DNA from: Microvirga guangxiensis
GTDB lineage: Bacteria; Pseudomonadota; Alphaproteobacteria; Rhizobiales; Beijerinckiaceae
DNA length: 64,000 bases
Direction of reading: 5' to 3'
NCBI RefSeq assembly: GCF_900102135.1
Contig: NZ_FMVJ01000009.1
Span: 1 to 64,000 of the forward strand
In this document: one piece after another, positions 51,941-60,840 of the stretch
Numbering within the stretch: the stretch's first letter is position 1
Layout: every line of letters begins with the position of its first letter
Notes under the pieces: generated by a model
The model's database searches: none
What the model was told of the DNA's origin: nothing
The model's input: only the letters and a program-made list of their open reading frames with translations
Position numbers and translations under genes: made by a program

Positions 51941-53944
51941 ATGATCGAGAGCGCGGGCAATGCTCCCGAAAAGCCTGCTTCAATGTCTGAGATCAGGACA
52001 GTCGGGCCTTCAGCCTCCTCTCGATCTCGGTCAGTCCATGGGGCAAAGGCGCCGTCACTGCAGAACCTCCACAAGGTCGTCCGCCCCATCCTGGTGGCCC
52101 TCCCCGCATTGGGCCTGGTTCTGGGATTCGTCACGGGACTGGCCGGGGGCGAGCCTTGGCCGGGGATCATCTGGGCCGCCGCGACGGTTCCAGTGTTGAG
52201 CGCTCTGCTTGTCGAAATCGTCACGAGTCTCAGGCGGGGAGAAGTGGGTCTCGACATCGTCGCGGCTCTCTCCATGACCGGCGCCCTGGTCTTCGGGGAG
52301 CACCTGGCTGCTGTGGTCGTGGCCCTGATGTATGCGGGCGGACAGTATCTGGAGAGCTTCGCCGAGCGCCGCGCCAACCGCGAGATGACGGCCCTGCTCG
52401 CTCGTGTGCCGCGAACGGCCCTCCGCCATCGAAACGGCAGGCTCGAGGAGGTCCCTCTCGACACCATAGAGCCTCAGGACCGTCTGCTCGTCCGCCAGGG
52501 GGACGTGGTGCCCGTGGATGGTGTGGTGGAGGGGATGGCCGCCCTCGACCAGTCGGCCCTCACAGGCGAGTCGCTGCCCGTGCAGAAGGCAGCCGGCGAG
52601 GCTGTGATCAGCGGAGCAACGAACGTCGGCGAGGCCTTCGACCTGTTGGCCACCCACCGTGCGGCCGAGAGCACCTATACAGGGATCATTCGCCTGATCG
52701 AGGCTGCCCAAGCCTCCAAGGCGCCGATGGCGCGGCTCGCGGACCGGTTCGCCATGGCCTTCCTGGCCCTGACGGTCGCCCTCGCCGGTGGCGCATGGTT
52801 CTGGAGCGGCGATCCGATCCGGGCCCTGGCCGTTCTCGTGGTCGCCACGCCTTGCCCTCTGATCCTGGCGGTGCCGGTCGCCATCGTCTCGGGCGTCTCG
52901 CGGGCGGCCAGGATCGGGGTCCTGGTCAAAGGAGGGAGGGCGCTGGAGACGCTTGCCCGCGTTCGCACCCTCGTCATCGACAAGACGGGCACGCTTACCC
53001 ATGGGCAGGCTCGGATCGTCAAGATCCACCCCATGGCAGAGCTATCCGCCGAGAAGCTCCTCCAGCTGGCAGCGTCGCTCGACCAGGCCTCGAAGCACGT
53101 CATCGCACGGGCCCTCGTCATGGAGGCGCACGCGCGAGGTCTCGACCTCCTGCTGCCCACACAAGTCCAGGAAATCCCGGGCGAGGGGCTGGAAGGTGTC
53201 GTGGACGGCCGACGGGTCGCGGTGGGCGGAACCCGATTTGTTGCACAGCGGATTCCGAATGCCGGCGCCGTCCTGGCCGGCGGTCAATACCCGGTGGGAT
53301 CCGTCGTGGTGGCTGTGGCCGTCGATGGCCGGCTTACCGGATTCCTGGTGCTGGCGGACCGGCTGCGCTCGGAGGCGGCTCTGGTGGTCGACAGCCTGCG
53401 CCGGCTCGGGATTGTCCGCATCGTTCTGGCAACAGGAGACCGCCGCGACGTAGCGGAAGCGGTCACGGTCGGGCTGCACCTCGACGCGGTTCATGCCGAA
53501 CTCACGCCCGACCAGAAGATTGCGATCGTGCAGGCTGAGAAGCCACATGGCCCTGTGATGATGATCGGGGATGGAGTCAACGACGCCCCGGCCCTTGCCG
53601 CCGCCAATCTTGGCATCGCCATGGGCGCGAGGGGAGCCGCCGCATCCGCCGAAGCGGCCGATGTGGTTCTTCTGGTGGACCGGCTGGACAAGATCCCTGC
53701 GGCGGTGCAGGCCGCGCGCCGCTCCCGGCGCATCGCGCTGCAAAGCGTCTATGCCGGGATCGGTCTTTCGGTAGTCGGGATGCTTGTGGCTGCCCTGGGC
53801 TATCTGACGCCGGTCCAGGGCGCCTTGATCCAAGAGGCCATCGACATTGCCGTGATCCTGAACGCTCTGCGGGCCCTATGGGGTGGAGGTCAGTTGGGAG
53901 CACAGGGCCTCAGGCGAGCTCGTGTCCAACCTTCTCCTCTCTGA
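51941..53944 (+). CDS. P1B-type heavy-metal ATPase
   Basis: A 667-residue metal-transporting P-type ATPase. In order: first hairpin (VVRPILVALPALGLVLGF), actuator motif LTGES at 207-211, ion-site TPCPL at 303-307, phosphorylation motif DKTGTLT with Asp347, and hinge [20 protein letters not shown]. There is no N-terminal heavy-metal-binding domain, and the usual HP dipeptide of the nucleotide domain is HV (ASKHVIARAL). TPC-type ion sites have been linked with nickel or iron export, but specificity is uncertain. AGGAGAGGAGGG precedes the ATG. A related fragment lies at 23481. Confidence 0.88.
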   Translation: MIESAGNAPEKPASMSEIRTVGPSASSRSRSVHGAKAPSLQNLHKVVRPILVALPALGLVLGFVTGLAGGEPWPGIIWAAATVPVLSALLVEIVTSLRRGEVGLDIVAALSMTGALVFGEHLAAVVVALMYAGGQYLESFAERRANREMTALLARVPRTALRHRNGRLEEVPLDTIEPQDRLLVRQGDVVPVDGVVEGMAALDQSALTGESLPVQKAAGEAVISGATNVGEAFDLLATHRAAESTYTGIIRLIEAAQASKAPMARLADRFAMAFLALTVALAGGAWFWSGDPIRALAVLVVATPCPLILAVPVAIVSGVSRAARIGVLVKGGRALETLARVRTLVIDKTGTLTHGQARIVKIHPMAELSAEKLLQLAASLDQASKHVIARALVMEAHARGLDLLLPTQVQEIPGEGLEGVVDGRRVAVGGTRFVAQRIPNAGAVLAGGQYPVGSVVVAVAVDGRLTGFLVLADRLRSEAALVVDSLRRLGIVRIVLATGDRRDVAEAVTVGLHLDAVHAELTPDQKIAIVQAEKPHGPVMMIGDGVNDAPALAAANLGIAMGARGAAASAEAADVVLLVDRLDKIPAAVQAARRSRRIALQSVYAGIGLSVVGMLVAALGYLTPVQGALIQEAIDIAVILNALRALWGGGQLGAQGLRRARVQPSPL

Positions 53945-54043
53945 CCCTGCCGAAGGTCCAACGAACTCGCTCTCCCCGACTGGCAAGAAAGGAGTGTGGT
54001 GCATGAGGCGATGCAAGATGTCATTGACCGGCTCTCCCATCGT

Positions 54044-54057
54044 TTGTCATGGATCAA
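54044..54057. promoter_or_regulatory. Weak FNR-like site
   Basis: TTGTCATGGATCAA matches TTG[A/C]-N6-TCAA except for T at the fourth position. It lies 65 bases upstream of the MBL-fold hydrolase start. Confidence 0.3.
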
Positions 54058-54122
54058 GCCTGGCTGTTCGGTTGTCGTGTACTTAAGATACGATCGTTCG
54101 TGTTCATTCCTCGACCCAGGAG

Positions 54123-55724
54123 ATGCCCTTGCCGCTTCGCCTTCACTTTTTTGGCGCTGCCCGAACCGTCACAGGTTCGTGCTTTCTGCTCGAGACGGAT
54201 GCGGCTCGCGTGCTGGTCGATTGCGGAATGTTCCAGGGGTCGAAATCCGAACGGGAGCTCAACTACCAACACTTTCCGTTTCGTGCGGCCGGCGTCAGCG
54301 CGCTCTGCCTCACCCATGCCCATATCGACCACAGCGGCCTCGTGCCGAAGCTCGTGAAGGCCGGCTTCGATGGGCCGATCTATGCCACGGCCGGCACGAC
54401 GGATCTTGCCTCGATCATGCTCCCGGATTCCGGTTATATTCAGGAGCTCGAGGTCGATCAGCTCAACCGGCGCAACCGCCGCCGCGGGCGGGAGACGGTG
54501 TCGCCCATCTACACGGCTGAGGATGCGATCGCCTCTCTCGATCAGTTCCGGGCTGTTCCATACGGCCATTGGCAACCGGTCGCCCCCGGCTTTCGGGCCC
54601 GCTACTGGAATGCAGGCCATCTCCTTGGCTCCGCCTCCATCGAGATGGAGGTCAAGGCCAGTGGCGAGGAGAAGCCAGTCCGTCTTCTGTTCTCCGGCGA
54701 TATCGGACCCGACCACAAGCTCCTGCAGCCGGACCCGGACGGACCGCGTGACCTCGATTATGTCATCCTCGAATCCACCTATGGCGATATGGATCGCGAA
54801 GGCGCCACGATCGCACGCCGGCGGCGGATGCTGCGGGACGAGGTCCGCGCGGCCATGCGCCCGAGCGGGGTCCTGCTCATCCCGTCCTTCGCGGTGGAGA
54901 GAACTCAGGAGATTCTCGTCGATCTTCTCGAGCTGATGCAGGCAGGTGAGCTTCCCGACATCCCGGTCTTCATCGACTCTCCCCTGGCTATGAAGGCGAG
55001 CGCCATCTTCAAGAAGCATGCCGGCGAGCTGGAGAACGGCTCGGATCTCGTCGAGGCTCTCGAATCGCGGTGGGTCCGCTTCACGGAAACGGTCGAGCAG
55101 AGCAAGGCGATCGATCGCATCCACAGCTTCCACATCATCATCGCGGCCAGCGGCATGTGCGAGGCGGGGCGCATCCGCCATCACCTGAAGGCTTGGCTCT
55201 GGCGCGACGAGGCCACGGTCCTCTTCGTCGGCTTCCAGGCGCAAGGCACGCTCGGGCGGATCCTGCAGGACGGCGCTTCGAAGGTCAGGATCCACGGCGA
55301 GGAGATCAAGGTTCGCGCCCGCATGCGGACCCTCGATCTTTATTCCGGCCATGCGGACGGACCGGAGTTGAAGGCTTGGCTCGCGGACCGCCTCCCGGTC
55401 CGGCGTGGTGTCTTCCTCGTGCATGGCGAGGATCCCGCCCTGAAGGCGCTGCAATCGTCCCTCGCCACTCTCGATCACGTGCCCGGAGTCATCATCCCGG
55501 AGATCGATGAGATCTATGATCTGGCGGGCGATCGGGCGGTCCGGCTCGAGCGCCATGAGGCACGCCTGCCGGCCGCGAGCGCGGGCCATCGCGACTGGCA
55601 CAACGATTACGCGGAACTGCTGCTGGAGATCAACGACGCCATTGAGGCGGCGGCGCACAGGAAGGCAAAGGCCGTCATCATCCGGCGCGTCAAGCGGGCC
55701 CTGGAGGAGAAGTCCCAGGGCTGA
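54123..55724 (+). CDS. MBL-fold beta-CASP hydrolase (CPSF-like)
   Basis: A 533-residue metallo-beta-lactamase-fold protein with beta-CASP insertion, related to RNA-processing nucleases. The metal site is LTHAHIDHSGLVPKLV (HxHxDH), with further ligands in WNAGHLLGSA and LFSGDIG. The beta-CASP part includes PSFAVERTQEIL, IAASGMCEAGRIRHHL and the final GHADGPELKAW histidine. Bacterial members are often annotated as exonucleases of unknown target. Its unit starts 178 bases after the ATPase. Confidence 0.88.
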   Translation: MPLPLRLHFFGAARTVTGSCFLLETDAARVLVDCGMFQGSKSERELNYQHFPFRAAGVSALCLTHAHIDHSGLVPKLVKAGFDGPIYATAGTTDLASIMLPDSGYIQELEVDQLNRRNRRRGRETVSPIYTAEDAIASLDQFRAVPYGHWQPVAPGFRARYWNAGHLLGSASIEMEVKASGEEKPVRLLFSGDIGPDHKLLQPDPDGPRDLDYVILESTYGDMDREGATIARRRRMLRDEVRAAMRPSGVLLIPSFAVERTQEILVDLLELMQAGELPDIPVFIDSPLAMKASAIFKKHAGELENGSDLVEALESRWVRFTETVEQSKAIDRIHSFHIIIAASGMCEAGRIRHHLKAWLWRDEATVLFVGFQAQGTLGRILQDGASKVRIHGEEIKVRARMRTLDLYSGHADGPELKAWLADRLPVRRGVFLVHGEDPALKALQSSLATLDHVPGVIIPEIDEIYDLAGDRAVRLERHEARLPAASAGHRDWHNDYAELLLEINDAIEAAAHRKAKAVIIRRVKRALEEKSQG

Positions 55725-55850
55725 CGCCCGCCAGTCCGCCGTCCCCGCTCCCAGGTTTCCAATAGATTGGGGTCAAGGTGTTGGGACAACGTCTCCCTCA
55801 ATCTTTGCTTTGGGTCTCCAGCCAGCCTATTCTGTATTCGGGAGGGGACA

Positions 55851-56255
55851 GTGCTTCATCACATCACGCTTCATCTTGCCCGCTGCAAGGAGTTCCCGGA
55901 GGGGAGCGCCCGACACGGCTATGAGATCACCGCGCCCCTGGATGGGCAGGGACGGCTGGATCAGGAGGAATGGGCACGCCAGCGGACCCACTGCCGGGTT
56001 CGGCGCTTCTGGCCGAATGAAGCGGACCGGCAGGGCGTCCTGGTGCACCGGCCGGGCGGGGCCGGTGGGGCCACCTGGATGATGGACTACAACCAGGACC
56101 GTCCCGGCGACGAGGAGGCGGGCTATCGGCTCAACCAGCATCGCTTCGTGGAAGGCGAGTACGTCACGATCCAGGACGAAGACGAGAAGCCCCATACGTT
56201 CGAGGTCGTCGCGGTCCGGCCGGCCGGTCATCCCGTCACAGCGAAGGAGAAATGA
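55851..56255 (+). CDS. Hypothetical protein (134 aa) upstream of cytochrome c
   Basis: A soluble 134-residue protein beginning VLHHITLHLARCKEFPEGSA from a GTG start that has GGAGGGG just upstream; the frame upstream lacks a good start. It contains a FVEGEYVTIQDEDEKPHTFE beta segment and a Trp/Arg-rich middle. The family is not recognised. Its stop overlaps the start of the cytochrome c gene (ATGA), so the two are translationally coupled and may function together. Confidence 0.65.
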   Translation: MLHHITLHLARCKEFPEGSARHGYEITAPLDGQGRLDQEEWARQRTHCRVRRFWPNEADRQGVLVHRPGGAGGATWMMDYNQDRPGDEEAGYRLNQHRFVEGEYVTIQDEDEKPHTFEVVAVRPAGHPVTAKEK

Positions 56256-56575
56256 TCATGGGGCGTTTGGCTCTTCTGTGCAGCGCCCTGCTGCTGAGCC
56301 CGTTGGCTGCCTTGGGGCAGGAGGGGTGGGTGCAGCGCGGGATGACCTTCGCGCAGACGAATTGCGCCCAATGCCATGCCATCGGCCGGTTCGGCGACAG
56401 TCCCATCCCCGAGGCGCCGCCCTTCCGGACCCTGCATACCCGCTATCCGGTGGAGGACTTGGCCGAGGCGTTCGCGGAGGGCATCACCACGGGTCATCCC
56501 TCGATGCCTCAGTTCCAGCTCGACCCGGCACAGATCAACGATCTCATCGCCTATCTGCAGTCGGTTCAGCGCTAG
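56252..56575 (+). CDS. Small exported cytochrome c
   Basis: A 107-residue class I c-type cytochrome. A signal peptide (about residues 1-22) is followed by the heme motif CAQCH in QTNCAQCHAIGRFGDSPI, and a distal methionine candidate in GHPSMPQFQLDPAQINDLIA. It would transfer electrons in the periplasm. Its last 31 residues are nearly duplicated in the fragment at 23755-23851. Confidence 0.88.
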   Translation: MIMGRLALLCSALLLSPLAALGQEGWVQRGMTFAQTNCAQCHAIGRFGDSPIPEAPPFRTLHTRYPVEDLAEAFAEGITTGHPSMPQFQLDPAQINDLIAYLQSVQR

Positions 56576-56669
56576 GGGGAACACCTGAAGTTCCTGAAGC
56601 TGACCTGGACGATGCGTCCACCGCCGATGCCAAATAGCTTGAGAGGCGAAAATTCAAAGGGAGAGAGAC

Positions 56670-56906
56670 GTGTCGAGATTCCCAGGAGGGCGCCGCCCCA
56701 GCGATCCTTTGAAGGCGGCCGAGGCTGCCTTCAAGAAGGTGACGACCAAGCCGGTTGAGGCGCCTTCCAAAACTCCGGCCATCCCGGGTGTGAAGGAGAC
56801 CGTCACCCTGCGGATTGACCAGGATGTGCTCGAATATTTTCAGCAGGATGGTCCGGGATGGCAGGACCGGATCAATGCGGCTTTGCGCAAGGCGGCCGGC
56901 AAGTGA
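56670..56906 (+). CDS. BrnA-like antitoxin, unpaired
   Basis: A 78-residue protein whose C-terminus VTLRIDQDVLEYFQQDGPGW, then QDRINAALRKAAGK, is the ribbon-helix-helix domain of the BrnA/DUF4415 antitoxin family. The N-terminus is basic and proline-rich. GGGAGAGA precedes the start. No BrnT toxin gene lies upstream or downstream, so it may act as an autonomous DNA-binding protein or be an orphan of a lost toxin-antitoxin pair. Confidence 0.75.
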   Translation: MSRFPGGRRPSDPLKAAEAAFKKVTTKPVEAPSKTPAIPGVKETVTLRIDQDVLEYFQQDGPGWQDRINAALRKAAGK

Positions 56907-56917
56907 GGGACTGGACT

Positions 56918-57250
56918 GTGAGCAGAGCAACCCCGGTCCCCGGCAAAATAACCATGATGGCACTCTTGCTGGCGGGCGCTGCAGCGGGAGCGGCCGCCCA
57001 AGAGATCAAACCTGTTCACTACACCTGTGCGGATGGGACCAAGCTCCAGGCCATGTTTTCTCCCCCGAGCACCTCACTGGGATCAGTCAAGCTGATCGAT
57101 GCTGGGTCCTCGACGGAGACGACACTCCCGCAGGCTCTCTCTGCGGATGGAGGTCGATACACCCAGGGCGAGGTCGAGTTCTGGATCAAGGGGAACGGCG
57201 CCACTCTGACCCGAGCCGGAAAACCGACAACCTGCCAGACTCGCGGTTAA
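56918..57250 (+). CDS. MliC-like lysozyme-inhibitor family protein
   Basis: A 110-residue exported protein. A signal peptide (MMALLLAGAAAGAAAQ) leads to a mature domain VHYTCADGTKLQAMFSPPS ... GGRYTQGEVEFWIKGNGATL ... CQTRG, with the Cys pair and YTC-DG motif of the MliC/C-type lysozyme inhibitor family. The GTG start at 56918 has GAGGGA seven bases upstream; ATG at 56954 is also possible. It would protect peptidoglycan from lysozyme or bind another ligand in the periplasm. The next 246 bases contain no gene. Confidence 0.72.
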   Translation: MSRATPVPGKITMMALLLAGAAAGAAAQEIKPVHYTCADGTKLQAMFSPPSTSLGSVKLIDAGSSTETTLPQALSADGGRYTQGEVEFWIKGNGATLTRAGKPTTCQTRG

Positions 57251-57496
57251 CCGAACCCTCCGCACCAGCCGGATCAGCGTCCGTACATGGGCGGTGAGCA
57301 GAGCCTTGCACGACCGCGCCCGCAGACAGAGTTTGCCACTTTCCCCGACTTTCGGGATCACCGGCTCGATCATTCGGCAATCTCGTTGAGACTGACAGGA
57401 GGCTGACAAAATACAACAGCGGGAGGTCAGGGGACATGCACCATTCTCCAGGTCGATCCGGCGCCGATGAGGCGCGGAGAGACAGGAGACAACACC

Positions 57497-57772
57497 ATGC
57501 GCACCATCACCATGATCGTCGCTGCCCTTGCTGCCCTTGGCAGCGTGTCCGCCGCCCAGGCGAGCAGCCTCGGGCGGCCCTGCACCACGGCGCCCCAGAG
57601 CCAGTGGCTCTCGGTCGAGGCCCTCAAGGCCAAGGCCGAAGCCCAGGGCTACAAGGTCCAGAAGGCCAAGATCGCGAAAGCCTGCGGCGAGATCTACGCT
57701 CTCGACCGGAACAACGCCCGCACGGAGCTGTTCGTCGACCCCACCTCCGGCGAGATCGTCGCCAAGGAGTGA
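57497..57772 (+). CDS. PepSY-domain periplasmic protein
   Basis: A 91-residue exported protein with a signal peptide (residues 1-22, ending AQAS) and a PepSY-like domain: LSVEALKAKAEAQGYKVQKA then EIYALDRNNARTELFVDPTS and GEIV. Two cysteines (PCTTAP and ACGEI) could form a disulfide. AGGAGA lies upstream of the ATG. It is followed four bases later by a cytochrome b561 gene and resembles the PepSY genes at 60398 and 60841. Confidence 0.78.
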   Translation: MRTITMIVAALAALGSVSAAQASSLGRPCTTAPQSQWLSVEALKAKAEAQGYKVQKAKIAKACGEIYALDRNNARTELFVDPTSGEIVAKE

Positions 57773-57776
57773 CGCC

Positions 57777-58364
57777 ATGACCGCGAGCAAACATGCGGTC
57801 GAGTCCGCCGGCGCAATGCCGGCGGTTGCCGCCTCCTCAGCCCAGGCGAAGACCGTCCGTGTTTGGGATCCGTTCGTCCGCATCTTCCATTGGAGCATCG
57901 TGGTCCTGTTCGCCGCCGCCTTCGCGACCGGGGACGAGATCGAGTGGCTGCACATCCGCATCGGCTATGCCATCGCGGCTCTCGTGGCGCTGCGGATCGT
58001 CTGGGGCTTCGTTGGAACCCGCCACGCCCGCTTCGGCGACTTCGTCCGTTCGCCGGGCGAGATCGCGACCTATTCGGGTCAGGCGCTTCGGTTCAGGGCA
58101 CCGCGCCATCTCGGCCACAATCCGGCGGGCGGCGCCATGGTCGTGGCCCTGCTCGTCCTGGTCGCCGGCATCGCGGCTACCGGGTTCGCCATGATTACAG
58201 ATGCATTCTGGGGCTCTCAATGGCTCGAGGACCTGCACGAGGGGCTCGGCTACACCACCATGGGGCTCATCGCCCTTCACGTGGCGGGCGTGGTCTTCTC
58301 CAGCCTTGAGCATGGCGAGAACCTCGTGAGGGCGATGATCACGGGCCGCAAGCGGGCTTCGTGA
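57777..58364 (+). CDS. Cytochrome b561-like membrane protein
   Basis: A 195-residue membrane b-type cytochrome. Four hydrophobic helices carry candidate heme-ligand histidines: FVRIFHWSIVVLFAAAF, WLHIRIGYAIAALVALRIVW, a third helix after GHNPAGGAMVV, and LHEGLGYTTMGLIALHVAGV. It resembles bacterial cytochrome b561 and Ni/Fe-hydrogenase b subunits. It would pass electrons between quinol and a periplasmic partner, perhaps the PepSY protein encoded just upstream. It converges with the two-component operon. Confidence 0.85.
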   Translation: MTASKHAVESAGAMPAVAASSAQAKTVRVWDPFVRIFHWSIVVLFAAAFATGDEIEWLHIRIGYAIAALVALRIVWGFVGTRHARFGDFVRSPGEIATYSGQALRFRAPRHLGHNPAGGAMVVALLVLVAGIAATGFAMITDAFWGSQWLEDLHEGLGYTTMGLIALHVAGVVFSSLEHGENLVRAMITGRKRAS

Positions 58365-58374
58365 GCCGCTTGCC

Positions 58375-59733
58375 TTACGACGGGCTCGGCAGCCGGATCT
58401 CCGCGAGAAGGCCGCCGAGCGCCGAGCGCCGCAATGCCAACGAGCCGCCATAGGCCTCGACCAGATCACCGACGATGGCAAGTCCGAGCCCGGTGCCCGG
58501 ACGGGTCTCGTCCAGGCGCCCTCCGCGGGCGAGCACGGTACCAATCTGATCCTCCGGCACGCCAGGTCCGTCGTCCTCGACCAGCAGCGTTACGGCATTG
58601 GCTTCGCGTCGGCCCTCGATCCGCACCGTGCCGATAGCCCAGGTCGCCGCGTTCTCGGCGAGATTGCCGAGGATCTCCGTCAGGTCCTGAGCATCCATCC
58701 GGATCCCGAGATCGTCCGTGATCCTGATCTCCCACGACAGTCTCTGCCCCTGCGGGGTTCGCCGGAGCACGCCGACCACCTGCTCGATGACAGGACGCAC
58801 CGGCTGCACCGGCCCCGATCGCCCGCGAAGGCCAATCCGCGCCCGCACCAGCTCCCGTTCGACGTGGCGGCGCATGCCGGCGACGATGGTCGCGATCTCG
58901 TCGGCAAGGCGGGTGTCGCCACGGGCCCGCAGTTCCTCCGCATCGGCGCTGAGAACCGTCAGAGGCGTCTTCAGGCCATGCGCCAGGTCGGCCGCCCGCG
59001 CCCGGGCCTGGGCGATGGCCTTCTCCTGCGCGTCGAGCAGGTGGTCGACCTCGGCGGCGAGCGGCCGGACCTCGTCCGGAAAGGCCGTGCCGAGCCGGGC
59101 TGCCGTGCCCGAGCGCACCTGCGCCAAGCGACGGCGCACCATGTCGAGCGGACGCAGGCCGACACCGACCTGAATCCAGGCGGCAGCAATCAGCACCGCA
59201 GCCAGAAGCGCCAGGGAGGGAACGAGGTCGGAGGCAAAGGCACGGCCGGCGGCATGAACCTCCGCGCGGTCGAGGGCCACCGCGACGCGGATCGTTCCGC
59301 CCCCGAGGCTTGCCGGCAGGGCAATCCGGCGCTCGACCGCCAGCAGGGAGGCGCCGGCGGGACCGGGGATCGTGTGCTCGTGGATCTCCGCCGCGGCGGG
59401 CATGTCGGGCGGCAGGGTCAGGGTGGCATCCCAGAGCGAGCGGGAGCGCAGCACCGTTCCCTGGGGTTCCTCCGTGATCTGCCAGTAGAGGCCGCTGAGG
59501 GGCTGGGCGAACCGCGGCTCGGCCGGCGGGGCGCTGGCCTCGAGCGTGCCGTTCGCGGCCCGGGCGAGGCTGCTCACGAGCTGGTTGAGGTGCGAGCCGA
59601 GCTCGGCCGTCATGCGCCGCTCCACATGCCACTCGAACAGCAGCAGCAGGCCGAAGCCGGCAATCGCCAAGGCGAGGACGATGGAGACCGCGCCGGCGGC
59701 GAGCAACCGCAGCCTGAGGGAACCCTGTTTCAC
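58375..59733 (-). CDS. Sensor histidine kinase of the PhoQ/OmpR-partner type
   Basis: A 452-residue membrane histidine kinase. Two hydrophobic segments (about residues 10-33 and 171-190) frame a periplasmic domain. A HAMP linker follows (LGLRPLDMVRRRL-type). The phospho-accepting H-box is DLAHGLKTPLTVLSADAEEL, and the ATP-binding domain has NLAENAATWA, EDDGPGVPEDQIG and GTGLGLAIV. It is the third gene of PepSY-regulator-kinase, overlapping the regulator by four bases. Confidence 0.92.
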   Translation of the reverse strand: MKQGSLRLRLLAAGAVSIVLALAIAGFGLLLLFEWHVERRMTAELGSHLNQLVSSLARAANGTLEASAPPAEPRFAQPLSGLYWQITEEPQGTVLRSRSLWDATLTLPPDMPAAAEIHEHTIPGPAGASLLAVERRIALPASLGGGTIRVAVALDRAEVHAAGRAFASDLVPSLALLAAVLIAAAWIQVGVGLRPLDMVRRRLAQVRSGTAARLGTAFPDEVRPLAAEVDHLLDAQEKAIAQARARAADLAHGLKTPLTVLSADAEELRARGDTRLADEIATIVAGMRRHVERELVRARIGLRGRSGPVQPVRPVIEQVVGVLRRTPQGQRLSWEIRITDDLGIRMDAQDLTEILGNLAENAATWAIGTVRIEGRREANAVTLLVEDDGPGVPEDQIGTVLARGGRLDETRPGTGLGLAIVGDLVEAYGGSLALRRSALGGLLAEIRLPSPS

Positions 59734-60398
59734 GAGGCGTCCTGCTCCGGCACGAGATAGCCGAAGCCGCGGCGGGTCTCGATCAGGTCCACGCCGAGCT
59801 TACGGCGCAGGCGGCCGACGAGCACCTCCAGGGCGTTCGGGTCGCGGTCGTGGTCATGGGCGTAGAGGTGCTCCATCAGTTCCGTGGGTGGGATCACCCG
59901 TCCGGCATGGTGCATCAGGTAGCTCAGGCAGCGGTATTCCAGCGGCGACAGGTTGAGGGGAACGTCGTCGACCGTGACGCGCATCCTGCGGGTGTCGAGC
60001 GCGACCGGGCCCGACACGAAGACCGGGGTGGATCGGCCGGCAGCCCGGCGCAGGAGCGCCCGCACGCGGGCCAGCAGTTCCTCCATAGCGAACGGCTTGG
60101 CGAGGTAGTCGTCGGCGCCGGCATCGATGCCCTCGACCCGCTCGGCCCAGGCGCCGCGCGCGGTGAGGATCAGCACCGGCAGGGCACGCCCGGCGGCACG
60201 CCACTTCTTGAGCACGGCAAGGCCATCCATCTTCGGCAAGCCAAGGTCGAGCACGGCGAGGGCATAGTCCTCCGTGTCGCCCCGGAACCAGGCCTCCTCG
60301 CCGTCGGCAACACGCTCGACCGCATAGCCCGCCTCCGCTAGAACCGCTTCCACCTTGCGGGCGATGCGGGGATCGTCCTCGACGAGCAGGATGCGCAT
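59730..60398 (-). CDS. OmpR-family response regulator
   Basis: A 222-residue response regulator. The receiver domain starts MRILLVEDDPRIARKVEAVL, with Asp51-region LAVLDLGLPKMDG as the phosphorylation site, LILTARG and DDYLAKPF. The C-terminal winged helix has SPLEYRCLSYLMHHAGRVIP and the recognition region NALEVLVGRLRRKLG. The start at 60398 overlaps the stop of the PepSY gene. It is the partner of the kinase at 58375. Confidence 0.93.
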   Translation of the reverse strand: MRILLVEDDPRIARKVEAVLAEAGYAVERVADGEEAWFRGDTEDYALAVLDLGLPKMDGLAVLKKWRAAGRALPVLILTARGAWAERVEGIDAGADDYLAKPFAMEELLARVRALLRRAAGRSTPVFVSGPVALDTRRMRVTVDDVPLNLSPLEYRCLSYLMHHAGRVIPPTELMEHLYAHDHDRDPNALEVLVGRLRRKLGVDLIETRRGFGYLVPEQDAS

Positions 60399-60709
60399 CA
60401 GTGGCCCTCCCGCTTGAGGATCGCGGCGGTGGCGGCGTCGACATAGACCTCCCACAGGCGTCCGTCCGGATCGATCACCTTGAATTCATAGACCCAGCGC
60501 TCGCGCTTGCGCTCGAACTCCACCCCGACCACCTCGCCGCCGAGGTCGGCCCGCACCCGCGTCAGGATCTCGGCGAGGGCGAGCGCCTCGCCGCGCTCGA
60601 CGGCCCGGCGGGCCTGGTCGGAGTCGCGCTCGCGATCCGCCAGGGCTGCAGCCGGCAGAAGGGTTGCGGCTGCGAGGGCGAGGATCATGTCGCGGCGGGT
60701 CTTGCTCAT
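60398..60709 (-). CDS. PepSY-domain protein in two-component operon
   Basis: A 103-residue exported protein: leader MSKTRRDMILALAAATLLPA, then a charged helix, then the PepSY strand pattern VGVEFERKRERWVYEFKVID and GRLWEVYVDAATAAILKREGH. It overlaps the response regulator, so kinase, regulator and PepSY protein are expressed together. PepSY proteins of this kind are often encoded next to envelope-sensing kinases and may present the signal or inhibit the sensor. The start is set at 60709 by the leader sequence. Confidence 0.8.
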   Translation of the reverse strand: MSKTRRDMILALAAATLLPAAALADRERDSDQARRAVERGEALALAEILTRVRADLGGEVVGVEFERKRERWVYEFKVIDPDGRLWEVYVDAATAAILKREGH

Positions 60710-60743
60710 GAGACGAGAATGCCCCGGTGAACCTGACAACTCG

Positions 60744-60757
60744 CTGACATGGATCAA
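60744..60757. promoter_or_regulatory. Weak FNR-like site between divergent PepSY genes
   Basis: CTGACATGGATCAA differs from TTG[A/C]-N6-TCAA at the first base. It lies in the 131-base divergent region, 35 bases from the minus-strand PepSY start and 84 from the plus-strand one. It shares CATGGATCAA with the weak site at 54044. Confidence 0.25.
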
Positions 60758-60840
60758 CAGGAGGCCGAAAGCCGCGCCTCGCTAGTCTCCGCTTCATCGA
60801 TCCGGACACTCCGTTCGGATCAGGACCACAGGAGACCGAC

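Noticed and set aside
51627-51944. A 105-residue plus-strand frame before the P1B ATPase
   Set aside because: It has no ribosome binding site, no recognisable domain and no supporting context beyond an overlap with the ATPase start.
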